A stretch of DNA of 64,000 bases from Actinomycetes bacterium (GCA_021791845.1 JAJYVT010000008.1:1-64000), one strand, 5' to 3'. Counted from the stretch's first letter, positions 17,452 through 25,441 are shown. The notes: generated from the sequence alone by a model not told the origin. Program-made: numbers and translations.

Positions 17452-18771
17452 TCAGGCCGGTGGCTGGACGAACCCGTAGATGGTCTGGCCGAAGTAGGAC
17501 GAGGCGCCGCTGGCGGGGTACGGCCCCATCTGCCGCACCGCCCCGCTCTCGTTGCCTCCCACGGTGACGATGTCCCCGCCTGGGAGGACCTGCGTCACGA
17601 TGTTGACGTGCTCGATGTGGGGATAGTTGAGCGCCCCGGCATCGGGCCACACCTGTGCTGTGCCGGCGGCCACCCACAGCACGGCGTCGCCAGGTTGCGG
17701 GGAGGCTATGGGGGGGAGCACCGTGCCACCGTGGGTCAGCGCCCAGGTGCCGACCCCGGCCGCTTCGCTCGTCGGCGGGATCGGGACGCCCGCTTGCGCC
17801 CACGCCCACGAGGCGAAGTAGCCGCACCATGTGGAGCCGCTCGGACCGTAGCGAAGGGCGTCGGCGCTTCCCACCTGGCTGTCGGCGACCCGCACGATTG
17901 TGGGCCCCTTGGAGGCAGCAACGACGGCACCGTCGAACGTCGCGTCGCCCATCGAGTACAGCTGGCCCGCGCTCGCGACCTCCCAGTACCCCGAGGAACC
18001 GTCCGGCGCCATGCCGACGGTCCTGGCTCCCGCGCTGGCCGACACCGACGACCCGTCGAACGGCGCCCCCCCGAAGGTGAAGATGCCGCCGTCGGAGGCG
18101 ACGAGCCAGTAGCCGTGACCGGCGGGGGAAGCGGCCATCCCGGCGATCGGAGCGTTCAGGCGCGACCCGCCCATCGAGCCGTCGAACGACGCGGTCCCGA
18201 AGGTGAAGATGCCGCCGTCGCTCGCCACCTCCCAGTACCCCTTTCCTGTCGTGGTGGCCGTGATGCCGACGATGGGGGCGTTGAGGTGTCTCCCGCCCAT
18301 CGAGCCGCGGAAGGCGGCGGCGCCGAAGGTGAAGATGCCGCCGTCGCTCGCCACCTCCCAGTACCCGTGCCCTGTGGGACTGGCGGCGATGCCGACGATG
18401 GGGGCGTTGAGGTGCTTCCCGCCCATCGAGCCGTAGTACCCGGCGGCGCCGAAGGCGAAGATGCCGCCGTCGGAGGCGACCAGCCAGTAGCCCTTCCCTG
18501 TGGGGGCGGCGGCGATGCCGACGATGGGGGCGTTGAGGCGCCTGCCCGTCAGCGACCCGTAGGCTCCGGCGCTCCCGAACGGGAACACGGCGCCGTCGGC
18601 ACCCACCTCCCAGTAGCCGCCGCCTGTGGGCAGGGCGGCGACGCCCACGATCGGAGCACCGAGCTGGACGGTCAGATCACCGGTGGCCGCCGATGCGACC
18701 GGGGCCCAGTTCGCACAAGCCATACCGGCCATTGCACCAACCGCGCCGAGAGCGATTCCGCGTTTCAACAT
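17452..18771 (-). CDS. Secreted repeat protein with CHAP-like amidase domain
   Basis: Exported protein: Sec signal MLKRGIALGAVGAMAGMACA with probable cleavage after VASAA. Residues about 35-290 hold six GYW(E/L)VASDGGIF units with a 42-residue period, resembling blades of a beta-propeller. Residues 295-439 resemble a CHAP amidase/peptidase: STWCGYFASWAW with Cys at about 316, PQPGDAVLW, and IEHVNIV with His near 387. A role in peptidoglycan binding and cleavage is inferred. ATG chosen for the signal peptide; the ribosome-binding site GGAAGGAAG is rather distant (about 13 bp). A sister repeat protein without the enzymatic domain lies at 51.7 kb. Confidence 0.82.
   Translation of the reverse strand: MLKRGIALGAVGAMAGMACANWAPVASAATGDLTVQLGAPIVGVAALPTGGGYWEVGADGAVFPFGSAGAYGSLTGRRLNAPIVGIAAAPTGKGYWLVASDGGIFAFGAAGYYGSMGGKHLNAPIVGIAASPTGHGYWEVASDGGIFTFGAAAFRGSMGGRHLNAPIVGITATTTGKGYWEVASDGGIFTFGTASFDGSMGGSRLNAPIAGMAASPAGHGYWLVASDGGIFTFGGAPFDGSSVSASAGARTVGMAPDGSSGYWEVASAGQLYSMGDATFDGAVVAASKGPTIVRVADSQVGSADALRYGPSGSTWCGYFASWAWAQAGVPIPPTSEAAGVGTWALTHGGTVLPPIASPQPGDAVLWVAAGTAQVWPDAGALNYPHIEHVNIVTQVLPGGDIVTVGGNESGAVRQMGPYPASGASSYFGQTIYGFVQPPA
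17950..18660. repeat. 126-bp coding repeat (six GYW units)
   Basis: The DNA encoding the repeats has an exact 126-bp period; for example the same 17-base start GTGAAGATGCCGCCGTC recurs at 18077, 18203 and 18329. Units are nearly identical at DNA level in the middle and more diverged at both ends. Confidence 0.9.
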
Positions 18772-19101
18772 CGTTGGGGGGGGCTTCCTTCCTCCGCCGG
18801 AGGTACGAGGCGGAAGGTTTAGCAGTGCCCCTCTGACGGGTACAAGCACCCATGTGCGCTGCATCCATGGTCGTTACCTGACGGAAACGTGTTAATCACC
18901 AGGTGAGCGCCCACTGCAGCCCCGGTGGAATCCGGAGCAAGAAATATTTGGATTTCGCCCGCGTCATCATTGCGCACGGCCGATTTCGCTCTGAATGAGG
19001 GTGCGGCGCCCGACCTTCTGCAACTAGGGATGCAGACCCGTGCGTGCTTCGCGCCGCGGCCGTCCCGTCCCGGGGCGAGGGCTCCTCGGTAGAGTGCCGG
19101 C
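18772..19101. other. Divergent intergenic region with AT-rich patch
   Basis: This 330-bp gap separates the secreted repeat protein (minus) from the DinB-like gene (plus). It is noticeably less GC-rich than its surroundings, with GAAATATTTGGATTT at about 18941-18955, so promoters for both genes probably lie here. Next to the minus-strand start is CCTCC-GCC-GGAGG (18790-18802) and a run of eight G. The long leader (about 150 bp or more) before the cell-wall gene could hold regulation, but I cannot match it to a known riboswitch. Confidence 0.5.
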
Positions 19102-19641
19102 ATGACCGACGTCGACGAGCACGGGCGCCCCGAGCCGCCCGTCGTCGGCGACGAGCGGGCGACCCTGCTCGGCTTCCTCGACCACCAGCGAGCCACGTTC
19201 GCGTGGAAGACCCGGGGCCTCGACGCCGCCGGTCTCCGGACCCAGGTGGCCGCTTCCGCCATGACCCTCGGGGGAATGATGAAGCACCTGGCGTTGAACG
19301 AGGACTGGTGGTTCTCGTGCTGCCTGCACGACAATCCGCCCGCCCCGCCGTTCGACGCCGTCGACTTCGACGCCGACCCCGACTGGGAGTGGCGCACCGC
19401 CGCCGACGACAGCCCCGAGATGCTCGTGGAGCTGTGGGAGGAGATGGTCGCCCGGTCCCGCGCCTTCGTCGACGAGGCGTACGCGGCCGGGGGGATGGCC
19501 CTTCCGGCAGCTCAGCCGTGGGACGACGGACGCGCTCCCAGCCTCCGGTGGATCGTGTGCCACATGGTCGAGGAGTACGCCCGCCACAACGGGCACGCCG
19601 ACCTCATCCGCGAGCAGCTGGACGGCAGCACCGGCGAGTAG
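19102..19641 (+). CDS. DinB/DUF664-like protein
   Basis: Four-helix-bundle protein of the DinB-like superfamily, DUF664 branch common in actinobacteria. It has LLGFLDHQRATFAWKTRGLD, GGMMKHLALNEDWWF and a C-terminal IVCHMVEEYARHNGHADLIRE. The histidines in MKHL, CHMV and RHNGH are placed to form the family's metal site. Relatives include mycothiol-dependent transferases, but the exact reaction here is unknown. Length 179. Start ATG fits; the context is monocistronic, with repeats immediately downstream. Confidence 0.85.
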   Translation: MTDVDEHGRPEPPVVGDERATLLGFLDHQRATFAWKTRGLDAAGLRTQVAASAMTLGGMMKHLALNEDWWFSCCLHDNPPAPPFDAVDFDADPDWEWRTAADDSPEMLVELWEEMVARSRAFVDEAYAAGGMALPAAQPWDDGRAPSLRWIVCHMVEEYARHNGHADLIREQLDGSTGE

Positions 19642-19660
19642 GCATCGGCCCTGGGGCTCG

Positions 19661-19721
19661 AGGCGGCCGGGCCCCTCAGGCGGCCGGGCCCCTCAGGCGG
19701 CCGGGCCCCTCAGGCGGCCGG
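19661..19721. repeat. 17-bp tandem repeat
   Basis: Three complete identical copies of AGGCGGCCGGGCCCCTC and a fourth partial one, 20 bp after the DinB-like stop. Each copy contains the palindrome GGGCCC and the near-palindrome CGGCCGGGCC. The last bases run into the 3' end of a doubtful 96-residue minus-strand frame. Confidence 0.9.
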
Positions 19722-20000
19722 CGAGTGCGTCTCCGGTGCGACGTGCGGGCCCCGCACGAGCGTGCCCCTGCCGGGAGCAGCTCCGCCCTCGGCTCGGGGC
19801 GCATGCCCGCCGTCGGCTCGGTACTCCGCCGTCCAGGCGTCCTTGGCGGCCCGGGCGTCGAGCCGGTCACGGAGCCGGCGGGCGTGCACGGCCGCCCGGG
19901 CCGACGCCTCCGCCAGCTCGGCCTCGCTGCGCAGGAGGCGCACGGTCCGCAGTGCGGGGCCCTCGCCGAGGGGGTCTGGATCCTTGGAGTGCCGGAGCAT
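19710..20000 (-). CDS. Possible small hypothetical protein
   Basis: A 96-residue frame, MLRHSKDPDPLGEG onward, with a helical middle (RSEAELAEASARAAVHARRL, about 24-43) and a Gly/Pro-rich end. I do not recognise a family. In favour: plausible amino-acid mix, an otherwise empty gap of about 430 bp, and position 77 bp after the SPFH gene on the same strand. Against: no clear ribosome-binding site and a C-terminus that runs into tandem repeats. It may be spurious. Confidence 0.35.
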   Translation of the reverse strand: MLRHSKDPDPLGEGPALRTVRLLRSEAELAEASARAAVHARRLRDRLDARAAKDAWTAEYRADGGHAPRAEGGAAPGRGTLVRGPHVAPETHSPAA

Positions 20001-20077
20001 CGTGGGGCGCGTCCTTTGTGCCGGGAGAGGGTCCCCTCTCCCCTGCCCCGAACACGCACGGGCTATGCGGCGATCCC

Positions 20078-21088
20078 TCAGCGGCTGACGCTCGGGGGCT
20101 GCGGCGCGGCGCCGTTGGTCGGCGCCGAGGGGACCGGGCCGCCCGCACCCTTGAGCGCGTCCACCAGCACCTCCGCCCCGCCGATCAAGCCGGCCGCCTC
20201 GTAGGGGACGACGACCTTGGTGTTGGGCGCGGTCGCCACCTCCTGGAGCGCCCGGAGCTGCATCACGGCCAACGTGTTGGGCTGGACGGCGACGCGGTCG
20301 ATCGCCGCCAGTGCCGCGGCGTCTCCCTCGCCGCGCAGCGTGCGGGCCTTCTTCTCGCCCTCCGCCTGTAGCTCGAGCACGTGCATCTGCGCTTCGGCGG
20401 CGAGGATCGCTGCCTGCTTGGCCCCCTCGGCCTCCAGGATGGCAGCCTGCTTGCGGCCGCCGGCGCTGTTGATGGCCGACTGCTGCTCACCTTCGGACTT
20501 CAAGATGGCAGCCCGCTTGTGCTGCTCGGCCTCCTTCTGCTCCGACATGGCCTGGAGGACGTTGTTCGGGGGGGTGATGTCCAGGATCTCGATGCGGTTG
20601 AGCCGCACGCCCCACTTCATGGCCGCGTCTGCCATGTGGTCCTGCATCCGGGTGTTGATCGTGTCGCGCTGGCTCAAGGACTCGTCCAGGGTGAGCTCGC
20701 CGAACACGGCCCGCAGGGCCGTCCGCGACAGCTGGTCGACCGCAAGCTGGAAGTCGGCGATCTCGAACAGGGCCGCCTTCACGTCGATCACCTGGCAGAA
20801 GATCGTGGCGCTCACGCGCAGCGACACGTTGTCCTTGGTGATGACCTGCTGCTGGTCCCCGGTCATGGGGAACTCGCGCATGTCGACCTTGACCATCGTG
20901 TCGACGAAGGGGACCAGCGGGTGCAGGCCGGGCTGGCGGATGCCACGGAACTCCCCCAGGCGCTTCACGACGCCCACACTTCCCTGCTGGACGATGCGCA
21001 TCGACCGGATGAGCATCGTCACGACGGCACCCACCACCGCGACGCCGACGACGATTCCGACGACGAGCCCTGCGTTCATCGGGCCCAC
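20078..21088 (-). CDS. SPFH/Band 7 (stomatin/QmcA-like) membrane protein
   Basis: Integral membrane scaffold of the SPFH superfamily. One N-terminal membrane helix (about residues 6-27), then the SPFH domain (GVVKRLGEFRGIRQPGLH through WGVRLNRIEILDITPP), then a long Ala/Glu/Lys-rich coiled coil (about 185-260), ending in a Pro-rich tail. The residue run EQKEAEQHKRAAILKSEG is typical of the QmcA/YbbK branch. GTG has GAGGAG seven bases upstream; ATG at 21079 is an alternative. The NfeD-like gene lies 129 bp upstream, the usual partnership. Substrate or raft function unknown. Confidence 0.92.
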   Translation of the reverse strand: MGPMNAGLVVGIVVGVAVVGAVVTMLIRSMRIVQQGSVGVVKRLGEFRGIRQPGLHPLVPFVDTMVKVDMREFPMTGDQQQVITKDNVSLRVSATIFCQVIDVKAALFEIADFQLAVDQLSRTALRAVFGELTLDESLSQRDTINTRMQDHMADAAMKWGVRLNRIEILDITPPNNVLQAMSEQKEAEQHKRAAILKSEGEQQSAINSAGGRKQAAILEAEGAKQAAILAAEAQMHVLELQAEGEKKARTLRGEGDAAALAAIDRVAVQPNTLAVMQLRALQEVATAPNTKVVVPYEAAGLIGGAEVLVDALKGAGGPVPSAPTNGAAPQPPSVSR

Positions 21089-21217
21089 CTCTTTTCTCCT
21101 CGAGCTCCTCGGGTGGCAGCTATGCCTCCGCGAGCGCTCCGCTGGGCCGGACCCCCCGGCGCTCCCGATTCTTGCAGGTGGGAAGCACCGGCGCTGGGCG
21201 CGGGGGTGCGGCGCGGC

Positions 21218-21427
21218 CTACCAGTCCGTGGGGTAGACGACGAGCAGGCCCCGCTCGATGTCGGCCACCACCACCTGCGCCCCCTTCTCGATCGACTGGG
21301 ACGGGTCCAGGGCGATGGCGAGCCACTCCTCGCCGCGTGCGCGGATCCGACCGGGCTCGTGCGTGCCGTCGATGCGCCGGGTGACGACAGCCGTCTCCCC
21401 GACCATCCCCTGCACGCCGCTCAACAT
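21218..21427 (-). CDS. Short NfeD-like OB-fold protein
   Basis: A 69-residue protein equivalent to only the C-terminal OB-fold domain of NfeD: MVGETAVVTRRI, GRIRARGEEWLAIA, IEKGAQVVVADIERGLLVVYP. It has no membrane or protease part, unlike full NfeD. NfeD proteins act with SPFH scaffolds, and the SPFH gene follows directly. ATG has GGAGGAG seven bases upstream, better spaced than the GTG just before. Lack of a membrane anchor implies it binds the cytosolic side of the SPFH complex (inference). Confidence 0.78.
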   Translation of the reverse strand: MLSGVQGMVGETAVVTRRIDGTHEPGRIRARGEEWLAIALDPSQSIEKGAQVVVADIERGLLVVYPTDW

Positions 21428-21564
21428 CACCGGACTCCTCCGGGGCCCGTCGGGCTCCCACCGCCGGCGGCGGCACCTGGTTTCGGCCCCGACGCGACTA
21501 TACGGCCGCGTGCATCAGCGAGGCGACGACGACCGACGCTCGCAGGGCGCGCCCGCCCAGAACG

Positions 21565-22356
21565 TCAGGTCGGGCGAAAGCGCGGCTCGCGCTTGTCGAG
21601 GAAGGCGCGGAGGGCCTCGGCGGTGTCCGGTCCGGCCAGGTTGAGTGCCTGGGCCTGCGCCTCGTGCTCGAGGGCGGCGTCGAGGGAGGAGGTCCAGGCG
21701 TCGTCGAGCAGCTTCTTCGTGAGCGACAGCGCCAGGGACGGGCCCCCGGCCAGCCGGGCCGCCAGCTCGTCCACCGTGGCGTCGAGGTCCTCGACGGGCA
21801 CCACCCGCCCCACCAGGCCGAGGTCCCTGGCCGTTGCCGCATCCAGCATGTCCCCGAAGAAGGCGAGCTCCTTCGCCCGGGCCACGCCCACGAGGCGCGG
21901 CAAGAGCCATGAGATCCCGCTGTCGGGCGACAGGGCGCGGCGGACGAAGATCGTCGACAGGCACGCCCGCTCCGAGGCGACGACCAGGTCGCACCCGAGG
22001 GCGAGCCCGAGACCTGCACCGACGGCCACGCCGTCGACCTTGGCGATGGTCGGCATCCGGAGCCGGTGCAGCGCCAGGGCGATCTCACCCACCCGCCGCA
22101 CCCGTGTGAGGGCGGATCCGGCTGGGCCGCTGGCTGGCGAGTCCGGGCCCGCCAGGTCGGCCCCCGAGCAGAATGCTCCCCCAGCCCCGGTGAGGACGAG
22201 CACCCGGTCCTCTGTCCGGCGTTCCACGTCCGACAGGACGGAGCCGAGGTCGTCGAGCATCCTGGCGGTCAGCGCGTTCTTGCGGTGCGGCCGGTTGAAG
22301 GTGACGGTCACCACGCCGTCCCGGCGGGTCACGAACATTGTGCCGGTCTGGTCCAC
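21565..22356 (-). CDS. Enoyl-CoA hydratase/isomerase family protein
   Basis: Crotonase-fold enzyme acting on acyl-CoA thioesters. NRPHRKNALTARML, the oxyanion-hole segments GGAFCSGADL (about 64-73) and DGVAVGAGLGLALGCDL (about 108-124), and LSPDSGISWLLPRLVG are present; the region after it suggests an acidic residue is available but hydratase versus isomerase cannot be decided. Length 263 is typical. GTG start puts the conserved MFVTRRDGVVTV a few residues in; no ribosome-binding site is evident. It interrupts the usual yraN-yifB-dprA neighbourhood. Beta-oxidation or a degradative pathway is likely. Confidence 0.85.
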   Translation of the reverse strand: MDQTGTMFVTRRDGVVTVTFNRPHRKNALTARMLDDLGSVLSDVERRTEDRVLVLTGAGGAFCSGADLAGPDSPASGPAGSALTRVRRVGEIALALHRLRMPTIAKVDGVAVGAGLGLALGCDLVVASERACLSTIFVRRALSPDSGISWLLPRLVGVARAKELAFFGDMLDAATARDLGLVGRVVPVEDLDATVDELAARLAGGPSLALSLTKKLLDDAWTSSLDAALEHEAQAQALNLAGPDTAEALRAFLDKREPRFRPT

Positions 22357-22428
22357 GGGCGCCGACCGTAGCGGCCCGGCGGCACCAGGTGGCGGAGGCG
22401 GGAGGCGGACCTGGCGGCGCACGCAGCG

Positions 22429-22776
22429 TCACCAGGCGCCCTCCAGCACCTCGACGACCTCGCCCCGGACGGCCGCCACGTCGAAGCGCACCTCGCAGCA
22501 GCGGGTTCCCGTGGCCCGCAGCCATCGGGCCGCCACTCGGCGGATGCGCCGGCGCTTGGCCGCCGTCACGGCGGCCTGCGGGGGGCCGAAGGCGTCGGAA
22601 GCCCGAGCCTTCACCTCGCACACCGCCACGGTCGTCCCGCGCCGGCACACGAGGTCCAGCTCCCCCTCCCGGCAGCGCCAGTTGCGCGCCACGACCTCGT
22701 AGCCGCGGCGCGTGTACCACCCGGCCGCCAGGTCCTCGCCCCGCCGGCCCACCCGGCGACGGTCCAACGTCACCAT
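22429..22776 (-). CDS. yraN: YraN/UPF0102 family nuclease-like protein
   Basis: Small protein with the restriction-endonuclease-like fold of the UPF0102 family. RRVGRRGEDLAAGWYTRRGYEVVARNWR is the usual N-terminal block; the putative metal site is GELDLVCRRG plus VAVCEVKAR. Length 115 is normal with the ATG at 22776. Function is poorly known. In actinobacteria it is normally followed by yifB and dprA; here the next gene downstream is an enoyl-CoA hydratase. Confidence 0.9.
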   Translation of the reverse strand: MVTLDRRRVGRRGEDLAAGWYTRRGYEVVARNWRCREGELDLVCRRGTTVAVCEVKARASDAFGPPQAAVTAAKRRRIRRVAARWLRATGTRCCEVRFDVAAVRGEVVEVLEGAW

Positions 22777-22849
22777 CCGAACGGTCGGCGACCCCCGGAC
22801 GGCGCGCCGCACCGGGGAGGGTGCGGGATGCGAGGGTGCGGGATGCGGT

Positions 22850-23143
22850 CTACAGCTCCTTTTCCGGCAGGCGCTCGATGTTCACGTCCCGCCAGGTCAC
22901 CACCCGCACGGACGGCACGAACCGCGCCGGCCGGTACATGTCCCAGACCCAGGCGTCGGTCAGCTCCAGCTCCACGCAGGCCGGCTGCACGTCCGACCGC
23001 ACGCTCACCGACACCTCGTTGGCCAGGTAGAAGCGGCGCTCCGTCTCCACCACGTAGGCGAACATGGGGAGCACGGCGCGGTACTCCTGCACCAGGGCGA
23101 GCTCGATCTCGGCCTCGTAGCGCTCGAGATCCTCCTCGCTCAC
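22850..23143 (-). CDS. DUF2469 protein (actinobacterial conserved)
   Basis: A 97-residue conserved actinobacterial protein of unknown function. Almost the whole chain matches the family: SEEDLERYEAEIELALVQEY, FAYVVETERRFYLANEV, ADAWVWDMYRPARFV-like sequence and VVTWRDVNIE. GTG at 23143 is chosen because the family starts SAEDLEKYE; a longer start would add residues with no counterpart. It usually lies next to rnhB, lepB and rplS; here only rplS and yraN flank it. Confidence 0.9.
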   Translation of the reverse strand: MSEEDLERYEAEIELALVQEYRAVLPMFAYVVETERRFYLANEVSVSVRSDVQPACVELELTDAWVWDMYRPARFVPSVRVVTWRDVNIERLPEKEL

Positions 23144-23197
23144 GGGACGCCCCTCATCGCCCCGGCGCGCCGTGCGCACTCGGACAGGGCAGCCACC

Positions 23198-23551
23198 TCA
23201 CGGGCGAGCCGTGCGCCTCTCCTTGACCTTGGCGGCCTTTCCGGACCGCTGCCGCAGGTAGTACAGCTTCGCCCGCCGCACGTCGCCGAAGGTGGCGACC
23301 TCGATGCGGGCGATGGTCGGCGAGTGCACCGGGAAGGTGCGCTCGACGCCGACCCCGAAGCTCACCTTGCGCACGGTGAAGGTCTCCCGCACGCCGACAC
23401 CTTGGCGCCGGATGACGACACCTTGGAAGACCTGCACGCGCTCACGGTTGCCTTCCACCACCCGGACGTGCACCTTCACGGTGTCGCCAGGGCGGAACGC
23501 CGGAACGTCGTCTCGCAGGCTGTCGCGGTCGATGATCTCAGTGGGGTGCAT
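23198..23551 (-). CDS. rplS: 50S ribosomal protein L19
   Basis: L19 of the large subunit, at the 30S-50S interface. [59 protein letters not shown] and [16 protein letters not shown] are canonical. Length 117 is normal. ATG chosen ([12 protein letters not shown]); it overlaps the end of trmD by 14 bp, so the two are translationally linked, as in many bacteria. Confidence 0.97.
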   Translation of the reverse strand: MHPTEIIDRDSLRDDVPAFRPGDTVKVHVRVVEGNRERVQVFQGVVIRRQGVGVRETFTVRKVSFGVGVERTFPVHSPTIARIEVATFGDVRRAKLYYLRQRSGKAAKVKERRTARP

Positions 23552-24356
23552 GGGGGGCGTCCTTGGGTTCCGCAGCGGCCTTGCCGAGTAGGGCATCGTA
23601 GCCGTGTTGGGCCAGGACCTGCACCTCGCCCGCCTCCACCAGGAGCTTCACCTCGGCCGGGGTGAGGCCGCCTCGGGCCGTCACCAGGTCCGGCCGGCGC
23701 TCGAGCGTGCGGCGCAGGGCCTGGGCCCGGCGCCAACGGGCCACGCTCCCGTGGTCCCCGGACCGCAGCACCTCGGGGACGGACCATCCGCGGAACTCTG
23801 CCGGCCTCGTGTACTGGGGGTACTCGAGCAGCCCGTCGGTGAAGCTCTCGTCGTCGGTGGACGCCTCGTTGCCCAGCACCCCGGGGAGCAGGCGGGCGAC
23901 GGCCTCGACCACGACCAATGCTGCCAGCTCGCCGCCGGCGAGCACCACGTCGCCGATCGAGAGCTCGCCATCCACCAGATGGTCCGCCACCCGCTGGTCG
24001 ATCCCCTCGTACCGGCCACAGAGCAGCGAGAAGCCCTCCACGCGGGCGGCCAGCTCGCGCACCATCGCCTGGTCGAGCCGCCGGCCCCCCGGCGAGAGCA
24101 GGAGCAGCGGCCGAGGGAGCCCTTCGGTGGCCTCGACGGCTTCCACCGCGGCGAACACGGGCTCCGGCATCAGCACCATGCCGGCCCCGCCTCCGAAGGG
24201 GGCGTCGTCGACGGAGCGGCGGGGATCGGCGGCCCCGGCGCGCAGGTCGCGGACCCGCAGGTCGAGCAGACCGGCCTGACGGGCGCGCCCCAGGATGCTG
24301 GCGTGGCCGTAGCTCTCGACGACGGCCGGGAAGATGGTGAAGACGTCGATGCGCAC
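23538..24356 (-). CDS. trmD: tRNA (guanine-37-N1)-methyltransferase TrmD
   Basis: SPOUT-class methyltransferase forming m1G37 in tRNA to prevent frameshifting. [16 protein letters not shown] start, [29 protein letters not shown] and [12 protein letters not shown]-like knot residues ([14 protein letters not shown]) are all present, with the C-terminal [19 protein letters not shown]. Length 272 includes a slightly long C-terminus. Lies between rimM (13 bp) and rplS (overlap), the classic rpsP-rimM-trmD-rplS order. Confidence 0.97.
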   Translation of the reverse strand: MRIDVFTIFPAVVESYGHASILGRARQAGLLDLRVRDLRAGAADPRRSVDDAPFGGGAGMVLMPEPVFAAVEAVEATEGLPRPLLLLSPGGRRLDQAMVRELAARVEGFSLLCGRYEGIDQRVADHLVDGELSIGDVVLAGGELAALVVVEAVARLLPGVLGNEASTDDESFTDGLLEYPQYTRPAEFRGWSVPEVLRSGDHGSVARWRRAQALRRTLERRPDLVTARGGLTPAEVKLLVEAGEVQVLAQHGYDALLGKAAAEPKDAPHAPH

Positions 24357-24369
24357 GGGCAGCCCCCGT

Positions 24370-24864
24370 TCAGTCCAACAGGCCTGCCGGGATGTCCACC
24401 GTGACCTGGTCGCCGGGCTCGAGCGCCGTCACGAACCGCAGCGGGACGAGTCCGCCCCCCTCCAGCACGAGGAGGTCGCTGGCCGGGTTGGCCTCGACGG
24501 CGGCGACGGTTCCGAGGGTGGCGCCGTCGGCCGTGACGACACGGGCTCCCACCAGCTCGTGGACCCACAGGGTCCCGGGCTCGGCCAGCGCCGGGGCCCG
24601 GAGGGCGACGTTGCGCAGGCGGTCGGCGGCCGACCGGTCGGCCACGCCGGCGAACCGCACGAGGAAGCGGCCCTGGAACGGTCTCGCCGACTCCACCAGG
24701 AGTGGGCCGGCGTCCGACTGGAGGGTCGTCCCTTGGCCGAGGCGCTCGGCGCGGTCGGTCGTCAGGTCCACCACCACCTCGCCCCCGAGGCCGTGGGGCT
24801 TCACGATCCGCCCCACCTCGAGGAGCGGCGGAGGGTTGCCCTGCTCAGTCGTCGACGATGTCAA
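24370..24864 (-). CDS. rimM: Ribosome maturation factor RimM
   Basis: 16S processing factor that binds S19 during 30S assembly. [19 protein letters not shown] marks the N-terminal barrel; [24 protein letters not shown] and [11 protein letters not shown] mark the PRC-barrel. The start is uncertain because no ATG is available: TTG at 24864 has AGGTGG just upstream, GTG at 24885 is an alternative, and both overlap the KH gene. Length (about 164) fits. Firm identification from sequence and neighbours. Confidence 0.93.
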   Translation of the reverse strand: MTSSTTEQGNPPPLLEVGRIVKPHGLGGEVVVDLTTDRAERLGQGTTLQSDAGPLLVESARPFQGRFLVRFAGVADRSAADRLRNVALRAPALAEPGTLWVHELVGARVVTADGATLGTVAAVEANPASDLLVLEGGGLVPLRFVTALEPGDQVTVDIPAGLLD

Positions 24865-25441
24865 CCGCCACCTGGACGCCGTCACGCGCCCCGGCCGCGG
24901 CCACCAGGGTCCGGATCGCCTGGGCGGTACGGCCCCTGCGGCCGATCACCCGCCCCATGTCCTCGGGGGCGACATGAAGCCGGAGCACCGACGCGCCACG
25001 GCGCTCCTCCTGGCGGATCACCACGGCGTCGGGATCGTCCGCCATGGCCTCGGCCAGGTAGGTGAGCACGGCCGCCGGCGTGCCGGCACCGGGCGGTGAC
25101 GCCTCGCGGGGGGCGCGGCTCCGGGGTCGGGTGCCTGCCTCGATGGTGTTCACGTCGCCGGCCTCGTAGCCGCCGTCGTCCACGGCGTTGACATCGCCCG
25201 GCTCGTACTCTTCGTCGTCGTCGAGGTCGTCGTCGTCGTCCTCGTCGTCTTCTTCGAGGTCGTCCTCGTCGTCGAGGTCGTCCTCGTCGTCGTCGTCGTC
25301 GTCCTCGTCCTCGTCGTCCTCGTCGTCGAGGTCCTCGTCGTCCAGGTCCTCGTCGTCCTCCTCGAGCTCCTCGTCGTCGAGGTCCTCGTCTGCTCCGCCG
25401 AGCTCGTCCTCCAGCGGCTCCTCGCCGATGTCGGCGGTCAC
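24845..25441 (-). CDS. khpA: KH-domain RNA-binding protein with long acidic N-terminus
   Basis: KhpA-type KH protein. The C-terminal 80 residues match the family: VLTYLAEAMADDPDAVVIRQ, LRLHVAPEDMGRVIGRRGRTAQAIRTL with the GRRG loop, then VAVDIVDD. Ordinary KhpA is about 75-80 residues; here 198 residues carry an N-terminal run (about 8-78) made almost only of Asp, Glu and Leu, then a linker with two EAGDVN-like elements. GTG overlaps the rpsP stop (GTGA). The position between rpsP and rimM is typical. The acidic arm may mimic RNA or repel it from the KH surface (inference). Confidence 0.9.
   Translation of the reverse strand: MTADIGEEPLEDELGGADEDLDDEELEEDDEDLDDEDLDDEDDEDEDDDDDDEDDLDDEDDLEEDDEDDDDDLDDDEEYEPGDVNAVDDGGYEAGDVNTIEAGTRPRSRAPREASPPGAGTPAAVLTYLAEAMADDPDAVVIRQEERRGASVLRLHVAPEDMGRVIGRRGRTAQAIRTLVAAAGARDGVQVAVDIVDD
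25205..25420. repeat. Trinucleotide-biased low-complexity tract
   Basis: About 200 bp made mainly of GTC and CTC triplets on the plus strand (GAC/GAG on the coding strand) encoding the acidic arm. It opens a long poly-Ser frame on the other strand that is only a shadow. Confidence 0.85.

Noticed and set aside
17950-18660. CRISPR-like periodic array
   Set aside because: The 126-bp period is coding, in frame, and has no unique spacers.
15694-18822. A 1042-residue plus-strand frame
   Set aside because: It lies opposite the MFS transporter and the secreted repeat protein, and its periodic GGDADDGGVE text just mirrors the 126-bp repeat.
18772-18960. c-di-AMP riboswitch before the wall enzyme
   Set aside because: The strand reads CCCGTCAG and CTAAACC near the end, which look similar to parts of the motif, but the required central GGGGAAC-type elements are missing. 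I could not defend it.
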